From positions 124,001 to 188,000 of the forward strand of contig NZ_BBNB01000002.1 of NCBI RefSeq assembly GCF_000759835.1: 64,000 bases of DNA, written 5' to 3'. Of the stretch, positions 9,451 through 19,969 are shown in pieces (the first letter of the stretch is position 1; the number at the start of each line of letters is the position of its first letter). Below the pieces are notes generated by a model. That model was given only the letters and a program-made list of their open reading frames with translations, had not been told where the DNA came from and did not search any database. Position numbers and translations under genes: made by a program. The stretch is from Citrobacter sedlakii NBRC 105722. Its GTDB lineage: Bacteria; Pseudomonadota; Gammaproteobacteria; Enterobacterales; Enterobacteriaceae.

Positions 9451-10440
9451 TCAACCGCCAATGTACGATAAGTTTTGCGTAATACCGGTGTTGTTCTGAT
9501 GCAGGAAATGGGTCTGCTTTTTCTCACGCAGCGCGAGAGAAATACGTTCTTCCAGCGCATGCTGCTGCGAGTCTTCGACCAGCAGATCGCGCAGGCTGAC
9601 GCCGCCGTCGCCAAACAAACACAGATGCAGTTTACCCACCGAAGAGACGCGCAGTCGGTTACAGGTGGCGCAGAAATCTTTCTCGTACGGCATGATAAGG
9701 CCGATTTCGCCCGCATAGTCGGGGTGGCAGAAAACCTGCGCCGGGCCGTCGCTGCGCTGGCGCAGCTGGTGGATCCAACCACGACGCAGCAGTTCATCGC
9801 GCAGCACCTGGCCGGAAATATGGTGTTTGCGGAAAAGCGCGCTGCCCTCGCCCGTTTCCATCAGTTCGATGAAGCGTAGCTGGATAGGACGCGTCTGGAT
9901 CCAGTTCAGGAAGGTATCGAGCTGATGATGATTCACGTCACGCATCAGCACAGTATTGACTTTGACCTTTGTAAAGCCCGCCTCAAAGGCGGCGTCAATG
10001 CCCGCCATCACCTGCCGGAATTTGTCCTGTCCGGTAATGGCGTGAAACTGCCGGGCGTCCAGGCTGTCGACGCTGACATTGATGCCCGTCAACCCGGCCT
10101 CGCGCCAGGCTGCGGCATCACGCGCCAGGCGATAGCCGTTAGTAGTGACGGCTATCTGGCGAATGGCGTCGTTCTCCCGCACGGCAGCGATGATGTCAGT
10201 AAAATCGCGGCGCAGGGAAGGTTCACCGCCGGTCAGGCGCACTTTTTCGGTGCCAAGACTGGCAAACGCGCGGGTAACCCGACGAATTTCATCGACAGAA
10301 AGAAAACCGTTATTGGTGACGCCACCGGGCTTGTAGCCATCCGGCAGACAGTAGGTGCAACGAAAGTTACACACATCGGTAATCGACAAACGCAGGTAAT
10401 AAAACGTGCGCGCGAAAGCATCGGTCAGTTGTGAGGCCAT
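9451..10440 (-). CDS. moaA: GTP 3',8-cyclase MoaA
   Basis: This radical-SAM enzyme starts molybdenum cofactor synthesis by cyclising GTP to 3',8-cyclo-GTP. The N-terminal SAM cluster is Cys24-x3-Cys28-x2-Cys31 (CNFRCTYC). The C-terminal substrate cluster is represented by [16 protein letters not shown] and HLCLFG. The protein ends in the Gly-Gly needed for activity (SYIGG). I use the ATG giving 329 residues, as in E. coli, because it follows GGAAAGG; an in-frame GTG six bases earlier is less well placed. It is the first gene of moaABCDE. Confidence 0.96.
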   Translation of the reverse strand: MASQLTDAFARTFYYLRLSITDVCNFRCTYCLPDGYKPGGVTNNGFLSVDEIRRVTRAFASLGTEKVRLTGGEPSLRRDFTDIIAAVRENDAIRQIAVTTNGYRLARDAAAWREAGLTGINVSVDSLDARQFHAITGQDKFRQVMAGIDAAFEAGFTKVKVNTVLMRDVNHHQLDTFLNWIQTRPIQLRFIELMETGEGSALFRKHHISGQVLRDELLRRGWIHQLRQRSDGPAQVFCHPDYAGEIGLIMPYEKDFCATCNRLRVSSVGKLHLCLFGDGGVSLRDLLVEDSQQHALEERISLALREKKQTHFLHQNNTGITQNLSYIGG

Positions 10441-10446
10441 AGACAC

Positions 10447-10567
10447 CTTTCCAGTACGGGAGGCGCAGTCATTTCTTCCTGCACCCTGGTGGCAACGCGT
10501 TTACGCTGTCACGGCCAAAGCGCCATATCAATGTCTTCATTGACCCAGGCGCAGAGGCTAGAGTGTT
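10447..10567 (-). promoter_or_regulatory. Moco (molybdenum cofactor) riboswitch leader
   Basis: The moaA leader read on the minus strand contains CTCTGCGCCTGGGTCA, TTTGGCCGTGAC, TTGCCACCAGGG, AGGAAGAAATGACTGC and CCTCCCGTACTGGAAAGG. These match the E. coli moaA Moco RNA motif as I recall it, which turns moaA off when cofactor is plentiful. The ribosome site (GGAAAGG) lies at its 3' edge, which fits control of translation initiation. Exact ends are approximate. Confidence 0.85.
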
Positions 10568-10583
10568 TTTTAATGATTAGCCG

Positions 10584-10612
10584 ATACTAGCGCGTAAACG
10601 ACCATTTTGCCA
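10584..10612 (-). promoter_or_regulatory. Probable moaA promoter
   Basis: On the minus strand TGGCAA (-35) and TAGTAT (-10) are 17 bases apart. The predicted start near 10577 gives a leader of about 137 bases that just contains the riboswitch. This is inferred from spacing and position. Confidence 0.5.
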
Positions 10613-10623
10613 TTTACGCCTAA

Positions 10624-10647
10624 CGCTATATAAACTTATATATAGCG
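10624..10647. promoter_or_regulatory. ModE-binding palindrome upstream of moaA
   Basis: The inverted repeat CGCTATATA-N6-TATATAGCG matches the ModE consensus. It is centred about 58 bases upstream of the predicted moaA start, an activating position. In E. coli molybdate-ModE activates moa (established knowledge). modE itself lies at 38855-39643. Confidence 0.8.
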
Positions 10648-10697
10648 TCATGATCGTGCTATTTCGCTACAGAATAAGCGAAAATGGGCTTTTTGCA

Positions 10698-10711
10698 TTG
10701 ATATACATCAT
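10698..10711. promoter_or_regulatory. FNR-like box between moaA and ybhK
   Basis: TTGATATACATCAT matches TTGAT-N4-ATCAA in nine of ten positions. FNR enhances moa expression anaerobically in E. coli. The site is about 125 bases from the predicted moaA start and nearer to ybhK, so its target is uncertain. Confidence 0.45.
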
Positions 10712-10721
10712 TAGGCAGTAA

Positions 10722-11753
<1,032 letters not shown>

Positions 11754-11773
11754 ATCTGGCATGTCTCGATCGC

Positions 11774-11802
11774 GACCGGCGTAGCGCTTCGCTTTTCCGG
11801 TC
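11774..11802. terminator. Weak hairpin between ybhK and uvrB
   Basis: GACCGG and CCGGTC form a short inverted repeat with a 17-base loop between two convergent genes. There is no T run. It may be a degenerate REP or transcription end; low confidence. Confidence 0.3.
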
Positions 11803-11827
11803 TGCGACGCTTTGCCTGAATACCGGA

Positions 11828-13849
11828 TTATGACGCGGCGATAAACAGCTCGCGCAGTTGATGGAGCTGGTCGCGGATCTGCGCGGCTTCCTCGAACTCC
11901 AGATTCTGCGCGTGCTGCATCATCTGCCCCTCCAGCTCGTGGATCTTCTGCTGCAGCGCCTTCGGCGACATATCCATCCCGACGATATCCGCCTTCGCCG
12001 TGGAGCGTGACTTGCCCCTGCCCTTCGCTTTGGTCTTCGCGATGTTCTGACCCAGCGCCAGAATATCGACCACTTTTTTGTTCAGCCCCTGCGGGGTAAT
12101 GCCGTGCTGTTCGTTGTACTGCTGCTGTTTCTCACGGCGGCGCTCGGTTTCGCTAATGGCCTTCGCCATCGACGGGGTGATCTTATCGCCGTACAGGATC
12201 GCTTTGCCGTTAACGTTACGCGCCGCGCGGCCAATGGTCTGAATCAGCGAACGTTCAGAGCGCAGGAACCCTTCTTTGTCCGCGTCAAGGATCGCCACCA
12301 GCGACACTTCCGGCATGTCGAGCCCCTCTCGCAACAGGTTGATGCCTACCAGCACGTCAAACTCGCCGAGGCGCAGGTCGCGAATGATCTCCATACGCTC
12401 GACGGTATCGATGTCCGAGTGCAGATAGCGCACCCGTTCACCGTGTTCCTCCAGGTATTCGGTGAGATCTTCCGCCATCCGCTTGGTTAAGGTTGTCACC
12501 AGCACGCGCTCATTGATAGACGCCCGCGCGCGGATCTCTGAAAGCAGGTCGTCCACCTGCGTCGCCACCGGACGCACCTCAATGACCGGATCCAGCAGGC
12601 CGGTCGGACGAACCACCTGATCCACCACGTCGCCGCCCGATTTCTCCAGCTCATAGTTGCCCGGCGTCGCGGAAACATAGATGGTCTGCGGGGCCAGCGC
12701 TTCAAACTCTTCGAACTTCAGCGGACGGTTATCCAGCGCGGAAGGCAAGCGGAACCCATACTCCACCAGCGTCTCTTTACGCGCTCTGTCGCCACGGTAC
12801 ATGCCGCCAATCTGCGGAATGGTGACGTGCGATTCATCCACCACCAGCAGGCCGTCTGCGGGCAGATAATCGAACAGCGTCGGCGGCGGCTCGCCCGGTC
12901 CGCGTCCAGAAAGATAGCGTGAATAGTTTTCGATCCCCGAACAGTAGCCAAGCTCGTTCATCATCTCAAGATCGAACTGGGTGCGCTGGCTGAGACGCTG
13001 CTCTTCCAGCAGCTTATTGTTCGCCAGCAGGATCTTGCGGCGATCGACCAGTTCGTCTTTGATCTCTTCCATCGCCTGCAAAATACGCTCGCGCGGCGTG
13101 ACATAGTGGGTTTTCGGGTAGATGGTGTAGCGGGGAATGGTCGATTCCACCTGTCCGGTGAGCGGATCAAACAACGACAGCCGCTCCACCTCTTCGTCAA
13201 ACAGCTCCACACGTAGCGCGATGTCGTCGGATTCCGCCGGGAAGATGTCGATCACCTCGCCGCGTACGCGGAAGGTGCCGCGCTGGAACGCCTGATCGTT
13301 ACGGGTGTACTGTAGCTCGGCCAGACGACGCAGGATCGCGCGCTGGTCGATCAGCATCCCCACCGTCAGGTGCAGCATCATTTTCAGGTACAGATCCGGG
13401 TCGCCCAGACCGTAGATCGCCGACACCGAGGCCACCACCACCACGTCGCGACGCTCGAGCAAGGCTTTGGTTGCCGACAAACGCATCTGCTCAATGTGTT
13501 CGTTTACCGACGCGTCTTTCTCAATGAAGGTGTCGGAACTGGGCACATAGGCTTCAGGCTGATAGTAGTCATAGTAAGAGACGAAATATTCCACCGCGTT
13601 TTCCGGAAAGAATTCTTTCATTTCGCCGTACAGCTGCGCCGCCAGCGTTTTGTTCGGCGCGAGCACCATGGTCGGACGCTGGAGATCGGCAATGACATTG
13701 GCGATGGTGAACGTTTTCCCTGACCCCGTTACGCCAAGCAGCGTCTGATGCACCAGGCCATCCTCCAGCCCTTCTTCGAGGCGTCGTATCGCCTCTGGCT
13801 GGTCGCCTGACGGTTTAAATGCGGAATTCAGTTTGAACGGTTTACTCAT
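11828..13849 (-). CDS. uvrB: Excinuclease ABC subunit B (UvrB)
   Basis: This 673-residue helicase-like core of nucleotide excision repair receives damaged DNA from UvrA2 and positions UvrC for incision. Visible elements are Walker A GVTGSGKT near residue 39, the beta-hairpin [15 protein letters not shown] that locks damage, VVDESHVT, the helicase motif [29 protein letters not shown], and a C-terminal UVR domain ([16 protein letters not shown]) that binds UvrC. Length equals that of E. coli UvrB. An SOS box lies 74 bases upstream of the start, so it is DNA-damage inducible. Confidence 0.98.
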   Translation of the reverse strand: MSKPFKLNSAFKPSGDQPEAIRRLEEGLEDGLVHQTLLGVTGSGKTFTIANVIADLQRPTMVLAPNKTLAAQLYGEMKEFFPENAVEYFVSYYDYYQPEAYVPSSDTFIEKDASVNEHIEQMRLSATKALLERRDVVVVASVSAIYGLGDPDLYLKMMLHLTVGMLIDQRAILRRLAELQYTRNDQAFQRGTFRVRGEVIDIFPAESDDIALRVELFDEEVERLSLFDPLTGQVESTIPRYTIYPKTHYVTPRERILQAMEEIKDELVDRRKILLANNKLLEEQRLSQRTQFDLEMMNELGYCSGIENYSRYLSGRGPGEPPPTLFDYLPADGLLVVDESHVTIPQIGGMYRGDRARKETLVEYGFRLPSALDNRPLKFEEFEALAPQTIYVSATPGNYELEKSGGDVVDQVVRPTGLLDPVIEVRPVATQVDDLLSEIRARASINERVLVTTLTKRMAEDLTEYLEEHGERVRYLHSDIDTVERMEIIRDLRLGEFDVLVGINLLREGLDMPEVSLVAILDADKEGFLRSERSLIQTIGRAARNVNGKAILYGDKITPSMAKAISETERRREKQQQYNEQHGITPQGLNKKVVDILALGQNIAKTKAKGRGKSRSTAKADIVGMDMSPKALQQKIHELEGQMMQHAQNLEFEEAAQIRDQLHQLRELFIAAS

Positions 13850-13922
13850 GGGCAGCTACCTGAAGCAATGGGCGGGCAGGCTTGTAATTTTACTCGCAGC
13901 GCATAATTTTGCCAGTAAAATA

Positions 13923-13942
13923 TACTGGATGAAAAAACAGTA
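13923..13942 (-). promoter_or_regulatory. LexA (SOS) box of uvrB
   Basis: TACTGGATGAAAAAACAGTA reads on the minus strand as TACTGTTTTTTCATCCAGTA and fits CTG-N10-CAG. It is upstream of uvrB, a known SOS gene. Confidence 0.9.
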
Positions 13943-14412
13943 ACGACGGAGAAAATTTGTGTTACGCGCCGAAAAGACACAGCGTCAGCGGCGAGAATTT
14001 CACCGCTGACAAGATAATCTTCTGACCGGCGGGGTTATCCCCAAACCAATCACTTCGTTAACATTGTCAAGTCGTGTCATGAAAGTTTTATTGCATTCAA
14101 TGACAGTTCTGCGACAGCTATTGCCTTTATATAACTTATTGAAAAATAAATAATATTAAACAAAGACGTCTTTCGCATCAATTTGGCTGGAAGCCGCGTA
14201 TTCTCTCGCTTACCCTGCGTTTTCTAACTCTAATACACAAGGTTATCCACAGGAATAGTGGATAACTGCTTCCAGCCCACACGGTCTGCCGCCTGGCACT
14301 TTCCCCTCGTTGACGGATTTCAGGACAATAAAAAAAAATTATCGCTAAATTTTGATTTTTATCAGCTAACGAAACGGCCTGTCGCAGGCGACATTGCTCG
14401 CAAAATCGCCAT
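13943..14412. other. Non-coding region between uvrB and bioD
   Basis: About 470 bases without a credible gene. The right half is AT-rich (for example TTGAAAAATAAATAATATTA near 14140). It holds the paired DnaA-type boxes described separately and a stretch of eight As followed by TTATCGC near 14330, just past the bioD end. I see no conserved small open frame with a ribosome site on either strand. Confidence 0.6.
14243..14265. promoter_or_regulatory. Inverted pair of DnaA-type boxes
   Basis: TTATCCACA (14243-14251), a perfect consensus DnaA box, is followed after five bases by AGTGGATAA, the complement of TTATCCACT. The pair forms an 8-bp inverted repeat. A DnaA-box-containing promoter upstream of uvrB is known in E. 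coli (P3), so this may be the same element. Binding here is inferred. Confidence 0.6.
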
Positions 14413-15099
14413 TTACTCTCCTGTCAAAAGCGTGAGATCCAGATATTGTCCTGTTGCGACGGTTTGCGCTTCAGCGCCAAGCCAGGGGATTTCCCCGAGT
14501 AAAGGCGCGGGAATAACCCGCGCCAGCGTCGCCATATACTCGCGGTGGCGTTTACCCGGCGGCTGGACGTCATTCGCCACCCAGCCGGCTAACGTCAGCC
14601 CGGCCTGCTGAATGGCCTGCGCGGTGAGCATCGCATGGTTAATACACCCCAGCTTCACGCCGACCACTAAAATCACCGGCAGTTGTTCCGCCTGCACCCA
14701 GTCGGCAAACGTAACGTCCTCTGTCAGCGGCGTGAACCAGCCGCCCGCGCCTTCCACCAGCACCCACTCCGCGCGGGTTTCCAGCGCCCGTAGCCCGGCT
14801 GACATCACATCGGTTTGAATCGGTCTGCCCTCTCCGGCGCTGATGATGTGCGGCGAGGTCGGCTCGGCGAAGGTATAAGGATTCACTGCCGCGTAGTCCA
14901 GCGGCAGGCTGCTGCTGCGCTGGAGCGCCAGCGCATCGCTGTTGCGCAACCCTTCCGGCGTCATTTCGCTGCCGGAGGCAACCGGCTTATACCCGGCCGT
15001 GCGCAGCCCCATTTTGCCTGCCGCCTGGAGCAAAGCGCTGCTGGCGACGGTTTTCCCGACCTCGGTATCAGTACCGGTAACAAAATAGCGTTTAATCAC
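14413..15099 (-). CDS. bioD: Dethiobiotin synthetase BioD
   Basis: This 228-residue enzyme closes the ureido ring of dethiobiotin from 7,8-diaminopelargonate, CO2 and ATP. The P-loop [10 protein letters not shown] is at residues 8-17, and [20 protein letters not shown] and the VANDV nucleotide-base segment follow. The frame extends upstream, but a GTG start overlapping the bioC stop by 8 bases (GTGATTAA) matches the E. coli arrangement, where bioD also starts with GTG. It is the last gene of bioBFCD. Confidence 0.96.
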   Translation of the reverse strand: MIKRYFVTGTDTEVGKTVASSALLQAAGKMGLRTAGYKPVASGSEMTPEGLRNSDALALQRSSSLPLDYAAVNPYTFAEPTSPHIISAGEGRPIQTDVMSAGLRALETRAEWVLVEGAGGWFTPLTEDVTFADWVQAEQLPVILVVGVKLGCINHAMLTAQAIQQAGLTLAGWVANDVQPPGKRHREYMATLARVIPAPLLGEIPWLGAEAQTVATGQYLDLTLLTGE

Positions 15100-15847
15100 G
15101 TTCAATAATTCCAGCAAAAAGATGGTAGGTGAGCGGATACTTTCCCTGTTGTTGAGGCCAGGCCAACTGCACTTTTTGCAGTTGCGCACGGGTGAGCACG
15201 CGCGGTTCACGTCCTTCGTGCAGATGCGTGGCCCCAATCCCCTTCAGCGAACGCATCGCGCTCAGCGCATCGTCAAACCACAGGGTCAACGTGTGCAAAT
15301 GGCTTTCGCTACGCCAGCCGCGCAGGGCATCGCGCAGCGCCGCCTGCGGTAAGAACCGATTAGCATGGGTTTGGTTATCGACTGCCCGCCATGCCTGATG
15401 CAGCTCCGGCAGCGACCCTTTCGCCAGCGTTGTGAACGCCACTCTGCCGCCGGGACGCACCACCCGGTAAAGTTCGCTCAGCGCGCCGTGTAAATCGTTG
15501 CACCACTGAACGGCGAGATTACTCCAGGCGAGATCGAACGTCGCGCTCGCCAACGGCAGCGATTCGATATCTCCGGCAAGATAGTGGTGCGCCGTATTAC
15601 GCCGCCGCGCCTCGTCGAGCATGGGGGAGGACAAATCCAGCGCGGTGACCTGGCTGCCCTGCTCACGCCAGTAACGGCTCAACCGGCCAGGACCACAGCC
15701 GGCGTCCAGCACCTGCCCATAGCTTTGCTGCGGCAACTGCGCCAGCAGCGCGTCCGCGCTCAACCGTTGCAGCGTGGCGTGTTGTTCATAACACGTCGCC
15801 GCACGGCCAAACGCCGCCGCGATGGCCTGTTTATTCACCTGTGTCAT
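15092..15847 (-). CDS. bioC: Malonyl-ACP O-methyltransferase BioC
   Basis: This 251-residue SAM-dependent methyltransferase caps malonyl-ACP as a methyl ester so that fatty acid synthesis can build pimeloyl-ACP. The SAM-binding motif LDAGCGPGR is at residues 47-55, with the later motif [13 protein letters not shown]. Length equals that of E. coli BioC. It overlaps bioF by 17 bases and bioD by 8. BioH, its partner esterase, is encoded elsewhere in enterobacteria. Confidence 0.96.
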   Translation of the reverse strand: MTQVNKQAIAAAFGRAATCYEQHATLQRLSADALLAQLPQQSYGQVLDAGCGPGRLSRYWREQGSQVTALDLSSPMLDEARRRNTAHHYLAGDIESLPLASATFDLAWSNLAVQWCNDLHGALSELYRVVRPGGRVAFTTLAKGSLPELHQAWRAVDNQTHANRFLPQAALRDALRGWRSESHLHTLTLWFDDALSAMRSLKGIGATHLHEGREPRVLTRAQLQKVQLAWPQQQGKYPLTYHLFAGIIERD

Positions 15848-16988
15848 TTAGCACCTCCAGCAGACGGTCAATGTCTTCACGCTCGTGCGCCTGGGTGAGG
15901 GTCAGGCGCAAACGCGCCGTCCCCGCAGGCACCGTTGGCGGACGGATTGCCGTCGCCCAGCAGCCACGGCTGCGCAGGGTTTCCGCCAGATGCAGCGCCC
16001 GCGCGTTATCGCCAACGATCAGCGGCTGGATCGCGCTGTGCGATTCCCCCAGTCGGTAACGGCTACGGTCTACGCCGCGACGAAAGCGTGCGATGAGCGC
16101 CGCCAGTTTCGCCCGGCGCGCGTCGCCTTCTTCGCTGCGGATCACCGCAAGGGAGGCCCGGATCGCCTGCGCCTGAGCAGGCGGCATGCTGGTGCTGTAG
16201 ATCAGGTGTCGGGCAAATTGCAGCAGATAATCCGCCACGCGGGCTGAACACAATATCGCCGCGCCGCTGACGCCAAAGCCTTTACCAAAGGTCACGACCA
16301 GCAGTTCTGGTCGCACCTGCTGCCGCCAGCAGCTGCCGCGCCCTTCTTCGCCGCAGACGCCAATGCCGTGGGCATCGTCCACCAGCAGCCAGGCGTTGCG
16401 CCGCGCTGCCGCACGCTGGATCTCCGCCAGCGGCGCGCTGTCGCCATCCATACTGAATACGCCTTCAGTGACCACCAGTTGTTGCCCCGGACAGGGGGCA
16501 TCGAGCAGTCGCGTCAGATGCCGGGTATCGTTATGGGTAAAACGGCGAAGCGGCGCCGGACTAAGGCTTGCCGCCTCCAGCAACGAGGCATGGCTGAGGC
16601 GATCGGCGACAATCCGATCGTCCTTTGCCATCAACGCGGCAATGACCGCCTGATTAGCGGCAAAACCTGAGATAAACAGCAGCGCGCGCGGGTAACCCAA
16701 CCAGTCCGCCAGCTCTTCTTCAACGTGTTGATGCGCAACGGTATAACCGCTGACGTGGCCGGAGCCGCCGCTGCCTACGCCGAAGCGTTCCGCCCCCTGT
16801 TGCCAGGCGTGAATAATCTGCGGATGGTGGCTTAAGCCCAGATAGTCGTTGCTGGAAAAGTTGAGAAAGCGGCGATCGCCGGTCATCAGCCAGCGGCCCG
16901 CGCCCTGCTCAACCGCGTAACGACGACGCAGGGCATCCGCTGAACGACGCGCGTTTAGCGCATCGTCGATTTTTTGCTGCCAGCTCAT
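15831..16988 (-). CDS. bioF: 8-amino-7-oxononanoate synthase BioF
   Basis: This 385-residue pyridoxal-phosphate enzyme of the alpha-oxoamine synthase family condenses pimeloyl-ACP with L-alanine. The cofactor lysine is Lys236 in [10 protein letters not shown]. The [11 protein letters not shown] segment (Asp of the PLP ring contact) and the substrate-binding HASLLEAA stretch are present. The ATG overlaps the bioB stop by four bases. It is one residue longer than the E. coli enzyme as I recall it. Confidence 0.97.
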   Translation of the reverse strand: MSWQQKIDDALNARRSADALRRRYAVEQGAGRWLMTGDRRFLNFSSNDYLGLSHHPQIIHAWQQGAERFGVGSGGSGHVSGYTVAHQHVEEELADWLGYPRALLFISGFAANQAVIAALMAKDDRIVADRLSHASLLEAASLSPAPLRRFTHNDTRHLTRLLDAPCPGQQLVVTEGVFSMDGDSAPLAEIQRAAARRNAWLLVDDAHGIGVCGEEGRGSCWRQQVRPELLVVTFGKGFGVSGAAILCSARVADYLLQFARHLIYSTSMPPAQAQAIRASLAVIRSEEGDARRAKLAALIARFRRGVDRSRYRLGESHSAIQPLIVGDNARALHLAETLRSRGCWATAIRPPTVPAGTARLRLTLTQAHEREDIDRLLEVLNDTGE

Positions 16989-18025
16989 ACCGCTGCCGCG
17001 TTGTACCAGGCGTCGGTATCCGGGGTCATCAGCGCCTGCTCCAGCCGCTGCTGCTGCTCGTTATCCCCTGCCAGCACGGCGGTTTGCTGCGGGTTCAGCC
17101 CGAGCTTACGGAACAGCTGTAAGTCTTTATCTTCTTCCGGGTTCGGCGTGGTCAACAGCTTGCAGCCGTAAAAGATAGAGTTCGCGCCCGCCATGAAGCA
17201 CATTGCCTGGGTTTGTTCGTTCATCTGCTCGCGACCGGCAGAGAGACGCACGTACGAGGTGGGCATCATAATGCGCGCCACCGCGATCGTGCGGATGAAG
17301 TCAAATGCGTCCACATCGTCGTTATCGGCCAGCGGCGTCCCCTTGACCTTCACCAGCATGTTGATCGGCACGCTTTCCGGCGGAGTCGGCAGATTCGCCA
17401 GTTGCAGCAGCAAACCGGCGCGATCGTTTACCGTTTCGCCCAGCCCGACAATCCCGCCGGAGCAGACCTTGATCCCGGCATCGCGCACTTTATCCAGCGT
17501 ATCCAGACGCTCCTGATAAGAACGGGTGGTGATGATATTGCCGTAGAACTCCGGCGAAGTGTCGAGGTTGTGGTTGTAGTAATCCAGCCCCGCCGCCGCC
17601 AGCCGCTGCGCCTGCGCTTCGCTCAGGGTGCCGAGGGTCATACAGGCTTCCAGCCCCATCGCCTTCACCCCCTGCACCATTTGCTCAAGATACGGCATGT
17701 CGCGCTCGTGAGGGTTCTTCCACGCCGCCCCCATACAGAAACGGGTGGACCCGGCGTTTTTCGCCTTGCGCGCCGAATCCAGCACCTGTTCGACCTCCAT
17801 CAGGCGCTCTGCTTCCAGCCCGGTTTTATAGCGCGAGCTTTGTGGGCAATATTTGCAATCCTCCGGGCAGGCGCCGGTTTTAATCGACAGCAATGTACTG
17901 ACCTGCACCTGGCGAGGATCAAAATGCTGACGGTGGATTTGCTGGGCTTCAAAGAGCAGATCCAGCAGCGGTTTTTCAAATAATTCGGTGACTTGCGACA
18001 GCGTCCAGCGAGAATGTTTGGTCAT
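16985..18025 (-). CDS. bioB: Biotin synthase BioB
   Basis: This 346-residue radical-SAM enzyme inserts sulfur into dethiobiotin. The SAM [4Fe-4S] cluster cysteines are Cys53, Cys57 and Cys60 (CPEDCKYC). Further conserved elements are [34 protein letters not shown] and the C-terminal SAGREQMN loop that contacts the auxiliary cluster. It is first in bioBFCD and divergent from bioA across the BirA operator. Confidence 0.98.
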   Translation of the reverse strand: MTKHSRWTLSQVTELFEKPLLDLLFEAQQIHRQHFDPRQVQVSTLLSIKTGACPEDCKYCPQSSRYKTGLEAERLMEVEQVLDSARKAKNAGSTRFCMGAAWKNPHERDMPYLEQMVQGVKAMGLEACMTLGTLSEAQAQRLAAAGLDYYNHNLDTSPEFYGNIITTRSYQERLDTLDKVRDAGIKVCSGGIVGLGETVNDRAGLLLQLANLPTPPESVPINMLVKVKGTPLADNDDVDAFDFIRTIAVARIMMPTSYVRLSAGREQMNEQTQAMCFMAGANSIFYGCKLLTTPNPEEDKDLQLFRKLGLNPQQTAVLAGDNEQQQRLEQALMTPDTDAWYNAAAV

Positions 18026-18055
18026 AATTTTCTACGTTTTGTTGTGAGAACCGTG

Positions 18056-18099
18056 TAGACTCGTAAACCTAAATGTTTTTAATTTGGTTTACAAGTCGA
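18056..18099. promoter_or_regulatory. BirA operator and face-to-face bio promoters
   Basis: Between bioB and bioA lies an imperfect palindrome. The left arm is around CTCGTAAACCTAAAT and the right arm is around AATTTGGTTTACAAGTCGA. It is very close to the E. coli bio operator. Biotinoyl-AMP-loaded BirA binds here and represses both divergent transcripts. Confidence 0.9.
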
Positions 18100-18101
18100 T
18101 T

Positions 18102-19391
18102 ATGACAACGGACGATCTCGCTTTCGATCGGCGCCATATCTGGCACCCTTATACCTCCATGACCTCTCCGCTACCGGTGTATCCGGTCGCGCGCGCGGAA
18201 GGTTGCGAACTGATCCTCACCAGCGGCGAACACCTCATTGACGGCATGTCGTCGTGGTGGGCGGCGATCCACGGCTACAACCATCCCGTACTCAACGCGG
18301 CGATGAAAACGCAAATTGACGCCATGTCGCACGTGATGTTTGGCGGCATTACCCATGCACCGGCCATCGACCTGTGCCGTAAACTGGTGGCGATGACGCC
18401 CGAGCCGCTGACGTGCGTTTTCCTTGCGGATTCCGGTTCCGTGGCCGTTGAAGTGGCGATGAAAATGGCGCTGCAATACTGGCAGGCAAAAGGCGAATCG
18501 CGACAGCGTTTCCTGACGTTTCGCAACGGCTACCACGGCGACACGTTCGGCGCCATGTCTGTCTGCGATCCGGACAACTCCATGCACAGCCTGTGGAAGG
18601 GCTATCTGCCGGAAAACCTGTTTGCCCCGGCGCCGCAAAGCCGGATGGGCGGCGAATGGGATGAGCGCGATATGGTGGCGTTCGCCCGCCTGATGGCCGC
18701 ACACCGGCATGAGATCGCCGCAGTGATCCTCGAACCCATCGTCCAGGGCGCGGGCGGAATGCGCATGTACCATCCCCAGTGGCTGCAGCGCATCCGTAAG
18801 ATGTGTGACCGGGAAGGCATTCTGCTGATCGCCGACGAGATCGCCACCGGTTTTGGCCGCACCGGCAAACTGTTTGCCTGCGAGCACGCCGGGGTATCGC
18901 CGGATATTCTCTGTCTGGGTAAAGCGCTCACCGGCGGCACAATGACCCTTTCCGCCACCCTCTCCACCCGCCAGATCGCCGACACTATCAGCAACGGCGA
19001 CGCCGGGTGTTTTATGCACGGCCCGACATTTATGGCTAACCCGCTGGCCTGCGCGGCGGCAAACGCCAGCCTGACGTTGCTGGCATCCGGCGACTGGCAG
19101 CAGCAGGTGGCGGCCATTGAAGCGCAACTGCGTGCCGAACTGGCCGCGGCGGCAGATTCGCCATGGGTCGCGGACGTGCGCGTGCTCGGCGCGATCGGCG
19201 TGGTGGAAACCACTCATCCGGTCAATATGGCGGCGCTGCAAAAATTCTTTGTCCAGCGGGGCGTCTGGGTGCGTCCGTTCGGCAAACTCATCTACCTGAT
19301 GCCGCCGTACATTATCCAGCCGGAGCAACTGCGTTGTCTGACGCAGGCGGTTAACGAAGCTGTGCGCGAAGAAACATTTTTTCGCGTTTAA
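18102..19391 (+). CDS. bioA: Adenosylmethionine-8-amino-7-oxononanoate aminotransferase BioA
   Basis: This 429-residue class III aminotransferase uses SAM as amino donor to form 7,8-diaminopelargonate. The PLP lysine is Lys274 (CLGKALTGG). [11 protein letters not shown] and the [14 protein letters not shown] segment with the PLP-contacting Asp are intact. I use the second ATG of the frame, which matches E. coli and leaves the operator free; the first would start inside the operator. ybhB follows in the same direction after 56 bases. Confidence 0.97.
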   Translation: MTTDDLAFDRRHIWHPYTSMTSPLPVYPVARAEGCELILTSGEHLIDGMSSWWAAIHGYNHPVLNAAMKTQIDAMSHVMFGGITHAPAIDLCRKLVAMTPEPLTCVFLADSGSVAVEVAMKMALQYWQAKGESRQRFLTFRNGYHGDTFGAMSVCDPDNSMHSLWKGYLPENLFAPAPQSRMGGEWDERDMVAFARLMAAHRHEIAAVILEPIVQGAGGMRMYHPQWLQRIRKMCDREGILLIADEIATGFGRTGKLFACEHAGVSPDILCLGKALTGGTMTLSATLSTRQIADTISNGDAGCFMHGPTFMANPLACAAANASLTLLASGDWQQQVAAIEAQLRAELAAAADSPWVADVRVLGAIGVVETTHPVNMAALQKFFVQRGVWVRPFGKLIYLMPPYIIQPEQLRCLTQAVNEAVREETFFRV

Positions 19392-19447
19392 TTGGCGGTA
19401 AACTAAAACGTTTCTGGCTAAACTTTTTGGTTAAGGGAGGAATCAGC

Positions 19448-19924
19448 ATGAAACTCATCAGTAACGATTTCCGCGACGGCGATAAGCTTCCGCTGCGTCA
19501 CGTTTTTAACGGCATGGGTTACGACGGCGATAATATTTCGCCGCATCTGGCCTGGGATGACGTTCCGACAGGAACGAAAAGTTTTGTCGTAACCTGTTTC
19601 GACCCCGATGCGCCCACCGGCTCCGGCTGGTGGCACTGGGGCATAGCGAATTTACCCGCCGACACCCGCGTTTTGACCCAGGGTTTCGGCTCCGGTCTGG
19701 TGGCGCTACCGGACGGCGTGGTGCAAACCCGCACTGATTTCGGTAAAGCGGGCTACGGCGGCGCCGCGCCGCCGAAAGGCGAAACGCACCGCTATATCTT
19801 TACAGTTCATGCGCTGGACGTGGATCGTATCGAGGTCGATGAAGAGGCCAGCGGCGCGATGGTCGGCTTTAACGTCCATTTCCACGCGCTCGCCAGCGCG
19901 TCGATCACCGCCATGTTCAGTTAA
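19448..19924 (+). CDS. ybhB: PEBP-family protein YbhB
   Basis: This 158-residue cytoplasmic protein belongs to the phosphatidylethanolamine-binding (Raf kinase inhibitor-like) family. The ligand-pocket motifs are FDPDAPTGSGWWHWG and GAAPPKGETHRYIFTVHAL. The function is unknown; E. coli YbhB can act as a kinase inhibitor in heterologous tests. A strong AAGGGAGG site precedes the chosen ATG; the frame opens 21 bases earlier without support. It is probably co-transcribed with bioA. Confidence 0.93.
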   Translation: MKLISNDFRDGDKLPLRHVFNGMGYDGDNISPHLAWDDVPTGTKSFVVTCFDPDAPTGSGWWHWGIANLPADTRVLTQGFGSGLVALPDGVVQTRTDFGKAGYGGAAPPKGETHRYIFTVHALDVDRIEVDEEASGAMVGFNVHFHALASASITAMFS

Positions 19925-19932
19925 CCTGATAA

Positions 19933-19962
19933 CGGATGGCGACGCTAACGTGCCGCCATCCG
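19933..19962. terminator. Hairpin between ybhB and hutH
   Basis: CGGATGGCG and CGCCATCCG flank ACGCTAACGTGC, which itself pairs (ACG/CGT), in the 45 bases between convergent ybhB and hutH. It is a likely shared transcription end or REP relic. No T run is seen on the plus side. Confidence 0.6.
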
Positions 19963-19969
19963 GTACTCC

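Noticed and set aside
14258-14611. 117-codon plus-strand open frame before and into bioD
   Set aside because: It begins inside the DnaA-box hairpin and continues as a shadow of bioD; no ribosome site and no recognisable protein.
18171-19328. 385-codon open frame antisense to bioA
   Set aside because: It is composed of Arg, His and Gly codons typical of a reverse shadow in GC-rich coding sequence, lacks a ribosome site and covers a perfectly conserved bioA.
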